The translations under genes were made by a program, and so were the position numbers. A model generated the notes under the pieces. The model had not been told where the DNA came from. It did not search any database and saw only the letters and a list, made by a program, of their open reading frames with translations. 64,000 nucleotides of DNA from Oreohelix idahoensis. Lineage: Eukaryota > Mollusca > Gastropoda > Stylommatophora > Oreohelicidae. The stretch covers positions 195,001-259,000 of the forward strand of contig JAMPIV010014129.1 of NCBI GenBank assembly GCA_024509875.1, given 5' to 3'. Of the stretch, positions 20,565-31,400 are shown in pieces. Within the stretch, counting starts at the first letter, position 1. The number at the start of each line of letters is the position of its first letter.

Positions 20565-22460
20565 TCATAACTGACTATGGGAATGCGCCCCTGAGGTAAT
20601 AGCCCTCAACTGCTTATTTTCCTGGTGCTCCTTTCGACGTTTTCTCCTCACCTCTGCTTCTTGTGTGAGCCTCTCTTCGCCCAATCTGAGGTGGTGCCGT
20701 AAATAGCATCGCCACTTAGTGCGATCGGCAGCTTCATCCTCCCATGTTGCTGGATCCATGTCCAGTGCCCTCATATCTCTCTTGCACACATCTTTGAACC
20801 TCAGCTGTGGTCGCCCAACTGTTCTCTTGCCATCTGCTAATTGTCCGTAGAAGATATCTTTTGGGATGCGACCATCTTCCATGCGGCGAACATGGCCAAG
20901 CCAGCGAAGTCTGCGCTGTCTAAGCAGCGTATACATACTTTGAAGGCCAGCACGTGACAACACCTCGACATTTGTCACTTTATCTTTCCACGAGATGCCG
21001 AGGATGCGGCGTAGACACCGCAAATGGAAGGTATTGAGCCTTCTTTCTTGCTTAGCATAGGTCGTCCAGGTCTCGCTGCCATATAGGAGTGTGCTGTTGA
21101 CGCAGGCATTATATACCGCAGCTTTGGTCTTCATTGTGAGTTTAGAGTTTCCCCAAACACGCGATGTGAGGCGGGCAAAGGTAGCTGCAGCTTTGCCAAT
21201 GCGGCTGTCGATTTCTGTATCCAGTGAGAGTTTGTCATTGATGGTAGACCCTAGGTATGTGAAGTGGTGCACCACTGCCAATTCATAGTTATCGATAGTG
21301 ATAACTGGTGCAGCACCCACATCCTGACTCAGCACATTCGTTTTCTTTAGACTTATTGTGAGGCCAAAGTCCTTGCATGCTTTAGTGAAGCGATTCATCA
21401 AGCTCTGAAGCTCCTGTTGGCTTTGAGTGACGACTGCAGCATCATCAGCGAACAACAAGTCTCTTATAGTGACCCTTCTGATTTTTGTTTTTGCCTGCAG
21501 CCTTGAAAGATTAAACAGACGGCCATCTGACCTAGTGTGAAGGCATATTCCTTCAGTTGCATCTCTGAATGCATGTTTCAAGAGTAAGGCAAAGAAGATT
21601 CCGAAGAGAGTCGGATCCAGAACACAGCCTTGTTTAACGCCACTTCGTATATCAAAGGGCTGTGACGTGCTTCCAGCATATTGGACTGTTCCCTTCATGT
21701 CGTCATGGAATGACTTTATCATTTCCAGCATTTTAGAAGGGCAGCCTATTTTCAGGAGGATTTTAAAGAGTCCATCCCTACTAACCAGGTCGAATGCTTT
21801 TGTGAGGTCTATAAAGGCGATATATAATGGTCTTTTCTGCTCTCTTGATTTTTCCTGAAGCTGGCGGAGAGAGAAGATCATGTCTGTTGTTGATCTGCCA
21901 GCTCGGAATCCACACTGTGACTCTGGATATATGCGCTCAGCTAACTTGTGTAGTCGCATTAAGATGACTTTGGCAAAAACCTTACCAACAATACTAAGAA
22001 GAGAGATGCCTCTGTAGTTATTGCAATCACTTCTGTCTCCTTTATTTTTATACAGTGTTACAATCTTGGCATCTCGCATGTCTTGAGGAATAGTTGTCTC
22101 TTCCCAGCACTGGCACAGCATCCTATGCAGGGGATGTAATAGCGTGCTCTTACAGCATTTGATTAAATCAGGAGGAATCCCATCACTGCCTGGTGCTTTG
22201 CCAGATTCCAAGCTATCAATGGCCTTACTGAGTTCCTCTAATGTTGGTTCGGCATCCAGCTCCTCCATAGTTGGCAGACTATTGACACCATCAAGGGCTG
22301 CAGGCGTAACGGTATTGTCTCTAGCGTAAAGCTCAGAGTAGTGCTCGACCCACCTCTCCATCTGCTTACCCTTATCGGTTAGCTTCTCTCCGCTGATGGT
22401 TTTTAGCGGTGCCGTCTTACTTTTATGGGGGCCAAGTGCTTTCTTTATACCGTCATACAT
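20565..22460 (-). pseudogene. RTE-like LINE ORF, reverse transcriptase part
   Basis: A 631-codon open stretch in the same frame as the endonuclease part at 22674-23759, separated from it by two stop codons. RT motifs: KAPGSDGIPPDLIK, FRAGRSTTDMIFSLRQ, YIAFIDLTKAFDLVSRDGLF (first catalytic Asp), GVKQGCVLDPTLFGIFF, LLFADDAAVV (catalytic Asp pair) and FTYLGSTIN. The C-terminal block has ACVNSTLLYGSETWT, RRLRWLGHVRRMEDGRIPKD and GRPQLRFKDVCKRD. The family makes cDNA by target-primed reverse transcription. As I read it, the stops at 22674-22676 (TGA) and 22491-22493 (TAG) are the only lesions, so this is a young but dead copy. Confidence 0.93.
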
Positions 22461-22673
22461 TTGTCTAATGTTGCCTGTTTGCGCTGCGATCTAGATGCTC
22501 TCACTGAGCTGGAGCCAATAGTCATTTGCACAGCGTCGAGCAGTTTGTTGAACTTTGCTTCTCGTAGCCCTCAGGATCTGTAGGGTTCTGGCACTCGGTG
22601 AACGTTTGTATTCATTCATAGCACTGCGCTTAGCTTCAATAACAGGTGCCATCACATCTGATGAAGCGTCAAA

Positions 22674-23759
22674 TCAGTCATTTGACTTTGCTGTTTTCTT
22701 ATCAAAGGTGGCAAGTGCAGTACTTTGAATGGTGTTCCGTAGATGCTCCCAGTTCTCTGTAATAGTATCACCATGCTGAGGGCTACTGAGCACTTTCTTG
22801 AAGGTCGCAGTGAATTGAGCGATCATGAAAGGGTCTGACATCTTGCTGGTATCAATGCGTGGTTTCCCTTCATGTCTGACACGATAGAGTTTTCTTGGTT
22901 GTGCTCTGATTTTGCAGCAAACCAAGGAGTGATGTGTGTCACAGTCTGCACTATGGTACGAGCGCGTGGAGATCACAGACCTGAGGAGTGGCCTTCTGAC
23001 GAGAATCAGGTCAAGTTGGTGCCATTGCTTGGATCGTGGGTGTCTCCATGACACCTTATGCTGGGGTTTTGTCTCAAAGTAGGTGTTGGTCACGCAGAGA
23101 TCATGGTGGACGCACAACTCTAAGAGCCGTTGTCCATTTTCATTCATCTTGCCAATACCAAACCTGCCCAGACATGAAGGCCATGAAACATTATCGGCAC
23201 CCACTCTAGCGTTAAAGTCACCAAGGAGAACAAGCTGTTCTTGCCTAGGTATGCTTTTGATTACTGCTGCTAGATTCTCGTAGAACTCATCTTTAGCTTC
23301 TGAGGCAGAGTACAGAGTAGGAGCATACACACTGACAAGGGTGATGGGACCTGTGCTAGTTTGCAGGCGGAGCGTTAACAGGCGTTCTGATCCATTCTCG
23401 CCTGGTTCAACCATGTTAGTTAGCGATTTTTTGACCGCAAAACCTACTCCGTGTTCTCTAGCTTTATTAAGATCTTTCCCTTGCCAATAAAATGTGTAGT
23501 CCTTCTCGCTCACCGTTCCAGAGCCCGCCAGGCGCGTTTCCTGAAGTGCAGCTATATCCACCTGAAGTCGTTTAAGCTCATCATTAATTATGGCTGTCTT
23601 CCTTACATCGTTTACATCCTGTAGGTTTTCGGATAGTCCAGTCAACATAGTACGGACGTTCCAGCATCCCAATCTGAGAGTTTGCTTATTTCTATTTTTT
23701 CGATAATTGCTTGGTGCAAAATTTTCTGTCCGCAGTTCGGGTTTGACCCTAATCCCCAT
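22674..23759 (-). pseudogene. RTE-like LINE ORF, AP-endonuclease part
   Basis: A 361-codon N-terminal half of the LINE protein, starting at Met in 23759. Motifs of an exonuclease-endonuclease-phosphatase fold are present: LGCWNVRTM (Asn), DIAALQETRLAG (Glu), LVLLGDFNARVGADN (Asp, Asn) and CDTHHSLVCCKI (terminal His). This domain nicks the target DNA. The frame meets TGA at 22674-22676 inside KSND*FDASSD, where Trp fits the codon (TGG to TGA), and continues in frame into the RT part after a second stop. Homologues of this protein are often mislabelled 'craniofacial development protein 2-like'. Confidence 0.92.
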
Positions 23760-24469
23760 GCACCCAATGGGGAAAGCAGACAGTGGCGGGACAACACCTT
23801 ATTGACTGGGGGCTGCCCAGTTTGAAGCGGGCGGTAGCTGTCCAGTGAGATCCTAGAACCTCTCCCACTGTCGGAAGTAGCCCCTGGCGCCATGCCCTAC
23901 GCCAATTGGGCAAAATGCTTATAACCGGTAACTGCTACTTCCCGTGTTTTGCCGACACCTATAGGGTGAAGCTGGAGTGTCCTCTCCAGGGCGCGAGCTT
24001 GGGCACAGTTATATGGAGATCAAGCTGTTGCCCATGCAGCATGTTCCCCCTCTCCACACAGCCGGTAGATCCAAAGGAACGGCAGTAGCCGATACAGTTT
24101 GGTACCAGCCATGTCGCAGGAGTTGCCAGAATAATGTCGAATCAACATTAGACTGCCTTAGGGACTCCGACTCCGGATTTATCCTCAGGGTTTACTCCCG
24201 AAGACAATTCCACAAATGGATATTCCCGCAAGGCAACGGTGGTTTGAATTCAGAGTTCCTTCTCTTAGATAAGCTACCAACCAAGGATCACGAGCCCTAT
24301 CTGCCCGAAGCTGCTGGTTTTAAGGCGCCAGTCGCTCACCTTTGCCCCTTCTCCCGTCAGTGGAAACAGTTCCGCCGGGCTCAAATTGAGCCACACGTGA
24401 AGGCCGGGAGCTGGACTTGGTTGTCAGAGGCTGTTTGAGGCGCGTGCCATAGAAGTATTTTATCTGCAG
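23760..24469 (-). other. 5' region of the LINE, non-coding
   Basis: Moderately GC-rich sequence upstream of the endonuclease start. Several short open frames cross it on both strands without recognisable motifs. It is interrupted at 24469 by the gypsy element and continues at 34017-34066. Confidence 0.5.
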
Positions 24470-25977
24470 TGATAAAGGTTGATAACGTTGGATTTTTATT
24501 CCCGTTAATGATATCCACCAAAAGATAGATATAAGTGGATGGAAGCAGACATCATCATCATCATCAGTTGATAAGATCTCTATGGTGTTGTTTGCTCCAC
24601 TGTAGTGTATGGAATGTCAACTTGACCTACGCAGTGGTGTGTAGACATGGATTGAGTGTATAATGTGCGAATGATGATAAAGGTTCGTGGTGTTGACAAA
24701 AAATGTTCTTTTCTCACACTCATGTATGGCTGGAAGTCATCGACACCAACGACTGTGTACCTTTTCTAAAGTTTAATTGGACGTACACACTCGACAGCAC
24801 AGATAGTGACAAATCACAGGTTGCCATAATACATCATAGTACAGTGGATAAATGGTCTTGCAATGTTACATGGGCACTCATGTAGAATAAGTGTATAATG
24901 GACTGTCAGTAGCCAAGCACTCAGTATCGCCCATACATATATCATCTGACTTCACTGACTGAGCACGTCAGCTTATAAACAATATTTCAGATGGCTTCTA
25001 AACCTAATCTCGTCTAGCGACGATTCTTCAACATAATGTTCAGCACATATTTTTCCATATAATAATATTGAACCGCTAGCAGTGGGTTCTCATGTGTAGC
25101 AGTGATCTCTGGACTGATCAAGCGATAATACGGGCATCCCTTTTCTCTTCTTGAAAGTCACTACATGTTTTGGTTCCAAGATGGCTTCACTCGTGAGCTG
25201 TCACTCACGTTTGGATACAGATAATGAATCTGTCCTAAAGTTAGTCATTCATAAAACATTTCATTGCTCTGTAGATTTGATCATGAACAATTGACTGCAA
25301 TCTACAGGATATAGTGCTGCTAGGAATCGAAGTCGTTTTCATCGAGTCAAATATATTCTCTTAGACATTCAAATCGTAACTATCGAAAATGGTGGCTTCG
25401 ATCGAGAGTTCATAAGAGTATTTTGATTACCTTGGTATAGGAAATATGAAACTGCCATTCCTTGGCAATACGACTAAACACTGGGGTAAAGCATACACGA
25501 TAGGTTTAGACGACTATCACCTTCCCCACAAATACTGAGATCACTTTTTCCCCGGCGACAGGCCGACATGGAAAAACACAATCCCTATCAGGACGAAGCC
25601 AAATCACACCACCCTCTAGCGACACATCCGCCGAATAGCCTTCGACCTCTCTAGAGACAACAGAACATATAGTTCGACTTAGATATGTAAAGATATACAG
25701 ATATAAGACAGACTCGTCCTACTCAGACAAACAATACACATAAATTCAGGCCATAGATATTCTGAAGCAAGAACAATCTATTATTACCCAAACAACGAAT
25801 AAATCGCAGTAAAATGGATTTATCCGCGGAGTTTGATCGAAAGAGCCGACACAACTTTCAAGGGAAGTAACTCAATAATGACTTTCCCTTAAGCACTATT
25901 TTGCTTTCAAAATATTTGCGAAGATAACAAGAATACCAATGTATAATATTGTAAGATATCAAAGACTGCACGTAACA
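24470..25977 (-). repeat. 3' LTR of gypsy copy 1
   Basis: 1508 bp. On the plus strand it runs from TGATAAAGG to ...CGTAACA, so on the element's own strand it starts TGTTACG and ends TTTATCA. Just inside it (25978-25998) the minus strand reads GGGAGGTGTGGTAAGAC, a polypurine-like tract abutting the LTR. A short 60-codon frame inside it (24703-24885) occurs unchanged in the other LTR and is not a gene. Confidence 0.96.
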
Positions 25978-26464
25978 GTCTTACCACACCTCCCGGGAAA
26001 AAAAAAATGGAACATTTTTTTTTTCTTTTTGAAATACATCTAGGAGCAACGTACAATAGGCTCACAACGCATGAATAATGCGCAGATGAAAATATCAGGA
26101 ATACCTATAACGCCTAATATGAGGCTAAGTCGACTTATGGAGCGACTGGTGATAATGTGTCTCATAAACTGAGAGAAATTATTTCTCTACAAGTATATTT
26201 TTCCAGGAAGGTGTCATCAAAGTATAATACAATTCTGGCAATTACACAATGCCTAAAAAATTCATATCATCATTTCGTATTAGATATCTTAAATTTATGA
26301 TTTATGAAGAAAAAATCATCAAAGCACAGCGGTGAATAAACATCAATGAACCGCTATGTAGTGATACAATCATTATATTATTAAATTACAAATGTGTATC
26401 TATCATGATATAGAAAAGGAACTACTATAGAACTAGACATATCAAGAAGTCTAAGCCCTAATAG
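25978..26464 (-). other. Untranslated 3' region and polypurine tract of gypsy copy 1
   Basis: Between the polyprotein stop and the 3' LTR. It contains T- and A-runs (26000-26030) followed, in element orientation, by the polypurine-like tract that primes plus-strand synthesis in LTR elements. Copy 2 has the matching structure at 51655-52056. Confidence 0.7.
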
Positions 26465-29400
26465 TTATGTGGAATCATGTGGGCATCTTGACAGAATGTC
26501 TGCCATCACATTATCTGATCCACGAATAGCTCGCTCAGAGAAATGAAAAGGTTGAAGAGCAATTGCATATCGAGTAGACCTCGAGCTCTTCAAATTCTTA
26601 CTCTGTATAGCAGTAAGAGCTTTTTGGTCGGTTTCTACTATGAAATGTGCGCCTAGAAGGAATCTCTGTAGTTTGAGGATCGACCAAACCATAGCTAATA
26701 GCTCACGGTCTAAAACCGAATAATTCCTTTCTGCCGCATTAAGTTTTCTGGAAATATACATTACAGGATGCAGAGTTCCAGAGTACTCTTGCATTAGTGC
26801 CGCTCCAATCCCAGTGGATGAAGCGTCACTACGAAGAACGAATGTCTTATCTTTAGTAGGTAGCACTAAAATAGGTGGTGTTGAAAACAATGTTTTAATC
26901 TTATCCAGAGAGCATTGGCATTCCTGAGACCAGTGGACCACATTGGGCGAACCTTTCTTTAGAAGTGTTGAGAGAGGTGCCATGATAGAGGATAGATTCT
27001 GAATGAATCTGCCATAAAATTGAATAAGACCTAACAGACTTCTCACCTGTTTTTTAGTCTTAGGGATTGAGATGTTAAGTATCTTACTAGTATTATGGTC
27101 CTCTGTCTTTAGGAAACCATGACCAACTCGGTGGCCTAGGAAAGAAATTTCGCTAAAACCAATATAGGCTTTAGAGGGTTTCGCTGTCAGGTTGTGCTCA
27201 CGCAAAGTAGACAGCAATTCATCTAACCCTGAATAGTGATCTTCCCAAGTATCGCTGAAAAGACAGATGTCGTCTAGATATGCAATGACATCTGACCGAT
27301 AAGATAGGATTCGGCGCATCATGCGTACGAACGTAGCTGGTGCGTTCATAAGACCGAAAGGCATAAAATTCCATTGGAACAAACCTCTAGGTGTTGAAAA
27401 AGCCGTGAGAGGTTTGGCGCGTTCAGATAAAGGAACTTGCCAATATCCTTTAGACAAATCAAGTTTAGTGAAAAAATGAGATTTGGAGAGTCGAGTAAGT
27501 AGCTCTTCCAGTAAAGGCATAGGTTCGGCATCGAACTTAGTTACTTGATTCAATTTTCGATAGTCAACGCAAAGACGTATGTTATTGTCTTTTTTACGCA
27601 CAATAACCATCGGCGAAGAATATGCAGAGGTGGATGGTTCGATTATTTTCAAATCTATCATCTCATCTAACTCTTTCTCGACCTGTGCTTGAAAATGTAT
27701 AGGTATAGGATAAGGTCTAACCCTAATAGGAGTATGGTCAGTTAGAACAATGTCATGTTCAATGACATGAGTTTGTCCAGGGATGTCAGTGAGTACATCC
27801 TGAAATGTTTGCAACATAGTTGAAACTTGTCGCTGTTCTCCTAGAGACAAATCAGGAGAGACAGTAACGTTCTTCCATGATTCACTGGAATGAAGTGGGA
27901 TCATTGGAAGAGGAAGATTTACATCTGAAAAACTTGTTTCCTCATCCTGTATCACGGACAGTGATGAGTAATGACCATGTTGTACTGGAGAATTGTCCGT
28001 TGCTTGGAAAATGGGTTGCAAATAATCCGGACGTTCATGGAATTCAGTAAGCATATTGATGTGGAAGGTTTTATGCTTCCCATCAATATCGACAATATAG
28101 TCGACATCGGAAATTTTCGATATTATATCGTACGGACCTTTCCAAGAAATAAGTAATCTGTTTTCCCTACAAGGTAGTAATACAAATGCTTTGTCACCAG
28201 GACAAAGTTGTCGTAAGCATCTCTTCTTATTGGCAAATTGCCTTGCCTTCTGTTTCGCAAATTCAGAAGAAGAAGTTGCTAATTTGCATGCTTCGATAAT
28301 TTTTTGTCTCAACGCGATGACATATTCGTAGGATGACTTTGTGTCATCGTCAATATTGTCAGATGTTATGAGATCGTGAAGCAACGACATAGGGCCACGC
28401 GGACGCGCGCCAAAGACGAGTTCAAAGGGAGAAAATCCCGTATGTTCATTGGGCACCTCTCTGTAAGCGAAGAGGGCCGCAGGTAAAACTCTGTCCCAGT
28501 CTTGAGGATGATCCTCAGTTATCTTCCCCAGTAAGTTTTTAAGTGTTCTATTAAGGCGTTCGACCATACCATTAGACATTGGATGGTAGATACTACTTAA
28601 AGATCTATCTATCTGCAGAGTAGACATTACTTGAGACATGGTATCTGATATTAGTTGGGTGCCATGGTCTGACAATATCTCTCCGGGGAACCCCAGATGA
28701 GAAAATATAAGCCAAAGAGCATCTGCAATATCAGCAGTAGTAATGCTCTTCAGAGGAATAGCCTCTGACCAACGTGTGCACATATCAACACACGTCAAGA
28801 TAAACTGATGTCCTCTGGCAGACTTGATCTTAAATGGACCAATAATGTCTATAGCCATTTTTTGGAACGGCCGAATAGGAATGTCCGCCGCCTGAATGGG
28901 TGCAGCATGCCGTGGACCTTTGAATTTAACTTCCTGACATACTTTACAAGATCGACAATAAATACGTATGTCCTTGTTTACCAATGGCCAAAAGAAAGCC
29001 GCAAGGACTCTTGACTTAGTACGGGAAAAACCCATGTGTCCAGCACACTGAGAGTCGTGAGCGTGCTGCAAAATTTTAACTCTCAAATTCTTGGGAACCA
29101 GGATTTGAGAATGACTTGACGTAATGGAGTCTTGAACCATACGTACAAGTACGCCATTCTTCTTTGTAATCCACGATTTACGACTTGTGTCTTTATTCGG
29201 ATCACCTTTAGTTGCAAGAATGAAGAATTTCTTCAGAGTGGGATCATCTTCTTGCTGTTTTATAAACGAGTCACGAGAAATTACCAAGGGATTATCTTGG
29301 TTATGCACTTCATTATCTTCAGTAGATGAAGTTTGAGGCATATTAAGAGCCTGAGCTCTAGTGACTACAGCGTTAGCAATCTGCATGTTTTGCCTTTCCC

Positions 29401-30547
29401 ACGTGGAAATTTGTTGCGGAGTGCATTCCTTGACTCCATGAATGCGACCGATGATGAGGTCAGCGATCGGATTCGGAAGAAGACATGCGTGTACATCTCC
29501 TGTAAAGAAAGGAGTAGCAATCCTAATGATAGCAGTAGAGTATTTCTCTAATGTGCCGCCAAATGTTACACATTTGACTACTTGTCCAGTGGCACGGGAA
29601 GGATCTACGAGTGACTGCCTAACACCAATTGTGGTGCATCCAGAATCAAATAGCACAGAGACTGGATTGTTATTCACTAAACCCTTATGTAAGACAAGAG
29701 AACCTCTTCCATCATGCGCGACTGATGCCGGAAGAGCAGGAAGAGGATGGCCACAGCTTAAAGTAGACACTGTGGTTGGCTCAAATAACGTTTTGCATTG
29801 GGGGCACTGAGATGCTCTCCCAAAATCAAAAGCGGCACATGCCATATTACTAGCATCATTATTATCTTTACTCTGTTTATAGGCTTCATGGGACTCTTGT
29901 TGTGCAGAGTTTGCCTGAAAATGTGGTTTATGTCTTTTGTTTTGAGATCTACCTCGGTTATTATCACCTCTGTAGTTATTGTTACCTCTATTGTAACCCC
30001 TATTTGGGTTTGAGTCATAGTTCCCTTGGTTACCATTATCATATTCATTATAATGAGTATCTCTGTAATTATGATCTTGTTGACTCCAAGACGGATAACC
30101 CTGATAGTTTCTATAATTACTTCCTCTACGGAAATTCCTATAATTATGACCACCCCTGTGTCGAGAGCTATCAGGTCGTCTCCAGTTCTTTGAAGAAGAA
30201 CCCTGAAATGATTGGTTACCTTGGTTTTGATAACTATTATGGTTACCTTTTTTATCAAATCTGTTTTGAGGTCCCTGAAATCTGTGTGAATAATTGGGAT
30301 TGTATGGTGTTGCTGAAGCAACTGGCATACTCTCCTTAATCTTAGTGTTGCCAAAAGTCACGTCGGGGTGTGCAGTGACATATTGGGAACAATATTCTTC
30401 CATTTCTTTTAGAGATTTAGGTTTACGCTCATGTATAAATTCAAGGAAAGGTTTGTTCACACATGACATAATCTTATCTCTGAGCAACAAATCCATAAGT
30501 CCTTCATACGTTTTTTTCTGTTTTGGAAAGCTCAATCCAACGATCAA
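26465..30547 (-). CDS. Gag-Pol polyprotein, Gmr1-type order (capsid C-terminus/NC-PR-IN-RT-RH)
   Basis: 1360 codons. Residues 13-60: SCAN-like capsid C-terminal region (LMDLLLRDKIM ... ERKPKSLKEMEEYC). About 100-225: Arg/Gly/Asn/Tyr-rich basic nucleocapsid tract with no CCHC knuckle, followed by a CX2CX13CXH motif. About 295-305: protease VLFDSGCTTIG. About 495-540: integrase HHCC finger (HDSQCAGHMGF ... YCRSCKVC); then the DDE core with D in MAIDIIGP, D in ILSDHGTQL and E in NGMVERLNR, and a GPY/F module (WKGPYDIISK, ~803). About 950-1200: RT with FFTKLDLSKGYWQVP, FMPFGLMNAPATF and IAYLDDICLFS. About 1235 to the end: RNase H with LRSDASSTGIGAAL, VLDRELLAMVW and ETDQKAL. Integrase lies upstream of RT, opposite to ordinary Ty3/gypsy and as in the Gmr1 group. 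The first ~12 residues are out of frame with gag because of the A-run at 30511-30517. Confidence 0.95.
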   Translation of the reverse strand: MIVGLSFPKQKKTYEGLMDLLLRDKIMSCVNKPFLEFIHERKPKSLKEMEEYCSQYVTAHPDVTFGNTKIKESMPVASATPYNPNYSHRFQGPQNRFDKKGNHNSYQNQGNQSFQGSSSKNWRRPDSSRHRGGHNYRNFRRGSNYRNYQGYPSWSQQDHNYRDTHYNEYDNGNQGNYDSNPNRGYNRGNNNYRGDNNRGRSQNKRHKPHFQANSAQQESHEAYKQSKDNNDASNMACAAFDFGRASQCPQCKTLFEPTTVSTLSCGHPLPALPASVAHDGRGSLVLHKGLVNNNPVSVLFDSGCTTIGVRQSLVDPSRATGQVVKCVTFGGTLEKYSTAIIRIATPFFTGDVHACLLPNPIADLIIGRIHGVKECTPQQISTWERQNMQIANAVVTRAQALNMPQTSSTEDNEVHNQDNPLVISRDSFIKQQEDDPTLKKFFILATKGDPNKDTSRKSWITKKNGVLVRMVQDSITSSHSQILVPKNLRVKILQHAHDSQCAGHMGFSRTKSRVLAAFFWPLVNKDIRIYCRSCKVCQEVKFKGPRHAAPIQAADIPIRPFQKMAIDIIGPFKIKSARGHQFILTCVDMCTRWSEAIPLKSITTADIADALWLIFSHLGFPGEILSDHGTQLISDTMSQVMSTLQIDRSLSSIYHPMSNGMVERLNRTLKNLLGKITEDHPQDWDRVLPAALFAYREVPNEHTGFSPFELVFGARPRGPMSLLHDLITSDNIDDDTKSSYEYVIALRQKIIEACKLATSSSEFAKQKARQFANKKRCLRQLCPGDKAFVLLPCRENRLLISWKGPYDIISKISDVDYIVDIDGKHKTFHINMLTEFHERPDYLQPIFQATDNSPVQHGHYSSLSVIQDEETSFSDVNLPLPMIPLHSSESWKNVTVSPDLSLGEQRQVSTMLQTFQDVLTDIPGQTHVIEHDIVLTDHTPIRVRPYPIPIHFQAQVEKELDEMIDLKIIEPSTSAYSSPMVIVRKKDNNIRLCVDYRKLNQVTKFDAEPMPLLEELLTRLSKSHFFTKLDLSKGYWQVPLSERAKPLTAFSTPRGLFQWNFMPFGLMNAPATFVRMMRRILSYRSDVIAYLDDICLFSDTWEDHYSGLDELLSTLREHNLTAKPSKAYIGFSEISFLGHRVGHGFLKTEDHNTSKILNISIPKTKKQVRSLLGLIQFYGRFIQNLSSIMAPLSTLLKKGSPNVVHWSQECQCSLDKIKTLFSTPPILVLPTKDKTFVLRSDASSTGIGAALMQEYSGTLHPVMYISRKLNAAERNYSVLDRELLAMVWSILKLQRFLLGAHFIVETDQKALTAIQSKNLKSSRSTRYAIALQPFHFSERAIRGSDNVMADILSRCPHDST

Positions 30548-31400
30548 CTGTGAGACGTGCCTTTGCAGTGAATTCTGAGAATTCTACACCCGTCTCAGGT
30601 ACCATCGTTTTAAATAAAAGGCGATAGCCTTCCTCACTTAGCTGATATTTTTTTATCAAAGCCGCCCTAATGACATCATAATTATCCTTATCTGCTTCTC
30701 CTACAAGGCATAATCTAGTCAAAGATTCACCTTTCAAGTTTTCTGATAATTGATTAGCGTATTGTGATTTATCCACATTATGTGTACGACAAGAACGTTC
30801 AAATCTATCCAGCCAGAATGTAATATCGTCACTGGACTGATTGAACGGTGGAACCTTAACCTTGTAAGTAGAAGGTTTATCATTACCACTAGATGCCTGA
30901 TTAACATTACTCATACTTGTCAATCTCAATTTCTCCAACTCAAATTCATGTTCTCTTATTGCTTTTTTTTCTTCAGCCTCTCTGTCTAATCTTTTTTGTT
31001 CAGCTTCCCTGTCTAATCTTTTTTGTTCAGCTTCCCTGTCTAATCTTTTTTGTTCAGCTTCACTGTCTAATCTTTTTTGTTCAGCCGCAGCTTCTCTTTC
31101 CAATTTTTTTTGTTCAGCTTCACTGTCTAATCTTTTTTGTTCAGCCGCAGCTTCTCTTTCCAATTTTTTTTGTTCAGCTTCAAATCTCCTTTCCTCTACC
31201 TGCATCTGCAATTTCTTTTGTTCAGCAGCAGCCTCAGCTTCTCTTTCTAATCTTTTCTCTTCTGCCATAGCTCTTCTCTCTTCTGCAGCTAATGCTTTGT
31301 CATATTGAGCAACTGCCCATTGTTCTAATTGTTGACCAGTCTTATCAAGGGCTTTCCCTTGTGTAATGAAGTATTCTAATGTAGCCATGATGTCTAACAA
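30504..31400 (-). CDS. Gag N-terminal part of gypsy copy 1 (coiled coil plus capsid)
   Basis: 298 codons starting MATLEYFITQGKALDKTG. Residues about 35-150 are a charged coiled coil built of repeated AEQKRLDRE / AEQKKLERE units. The capsid then begins (YKVKVPPFN ... ITFWLDRFERSC ... NLKGESLTRLC). It stops at KTEKNV* after a 7-base A run, whereas copy 2 reads through in one frame (KTEKTF). One extra A therefore separates gag from the rest; it may be a mutation or an assembly error. Gag would form the cytoplasmic particle in which the RNA is packaged. Confidence 0.93.
   Translation of the reverse strand: MLDIMATLEYFITQGKALDKTGQQLEQWAVAQYDKALAAEERRAMAEEKRLEREAEAAAEQKKLQMQVEERRFEAEQKKLEREAAAEQKRLDSEAEQKKLEREAAAEQKRLDSEAEQKRLDREAEQKRLDREAEQKRLDREAEEKKAIREHEFELEKLRLTSMSNVNQASSGNDKPSTYKVKVPPFNQSSDDITFWLDRFERSCRTHNVDKSQYANQLSENLKGESLTRLCLVGEADKDNYDVIRAALIKKYQLSEEGYRLLFKTMVPETGVEFSEFTAKARLTVDRWIELSKTEKNV

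Noticed and set aside
20565..23759. A host 'craniofacial development protein 2' type gene
   Set aside because: The sequence is an endonuclease/RT retroelement ORF with catalytic motifs, a microsatellite tail and TSD.
24703..24885. Small 60-codon frame identical at 24703 and 32736, as a conserved gene
   Set aside because: Both copies lie inside the two LTRs of the same element; identity reflects LTR duplication.
29758..30354. 198-codon minus-strand frame overlapping the nucleocapsid region (and its plus-strand partners)
   Set aside because: Out-of-frame reading of the RG/N-rich tract; no motif, and copy 2 shows the same shadow.
30504..30520. Programmed -1 ribosomal frameshift at A AAA AAC in the gag frame of gypsy copy 1
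   Set aside because: The heptamer is in the right frame, but a -1 shift leads to a frame other than that of the polyprotein, and copy 2 needs no shift. A one-base homopolymer insertion explains it better.
30780..31270. Plus-strand hydrophobic frames opposite the gag coiled coil (also 46471-46824)
   Set aside because: Antisense shadows of Lys/Glu-rich repeat codons, which read as Leu/Phe/Val-rich on the other strand.
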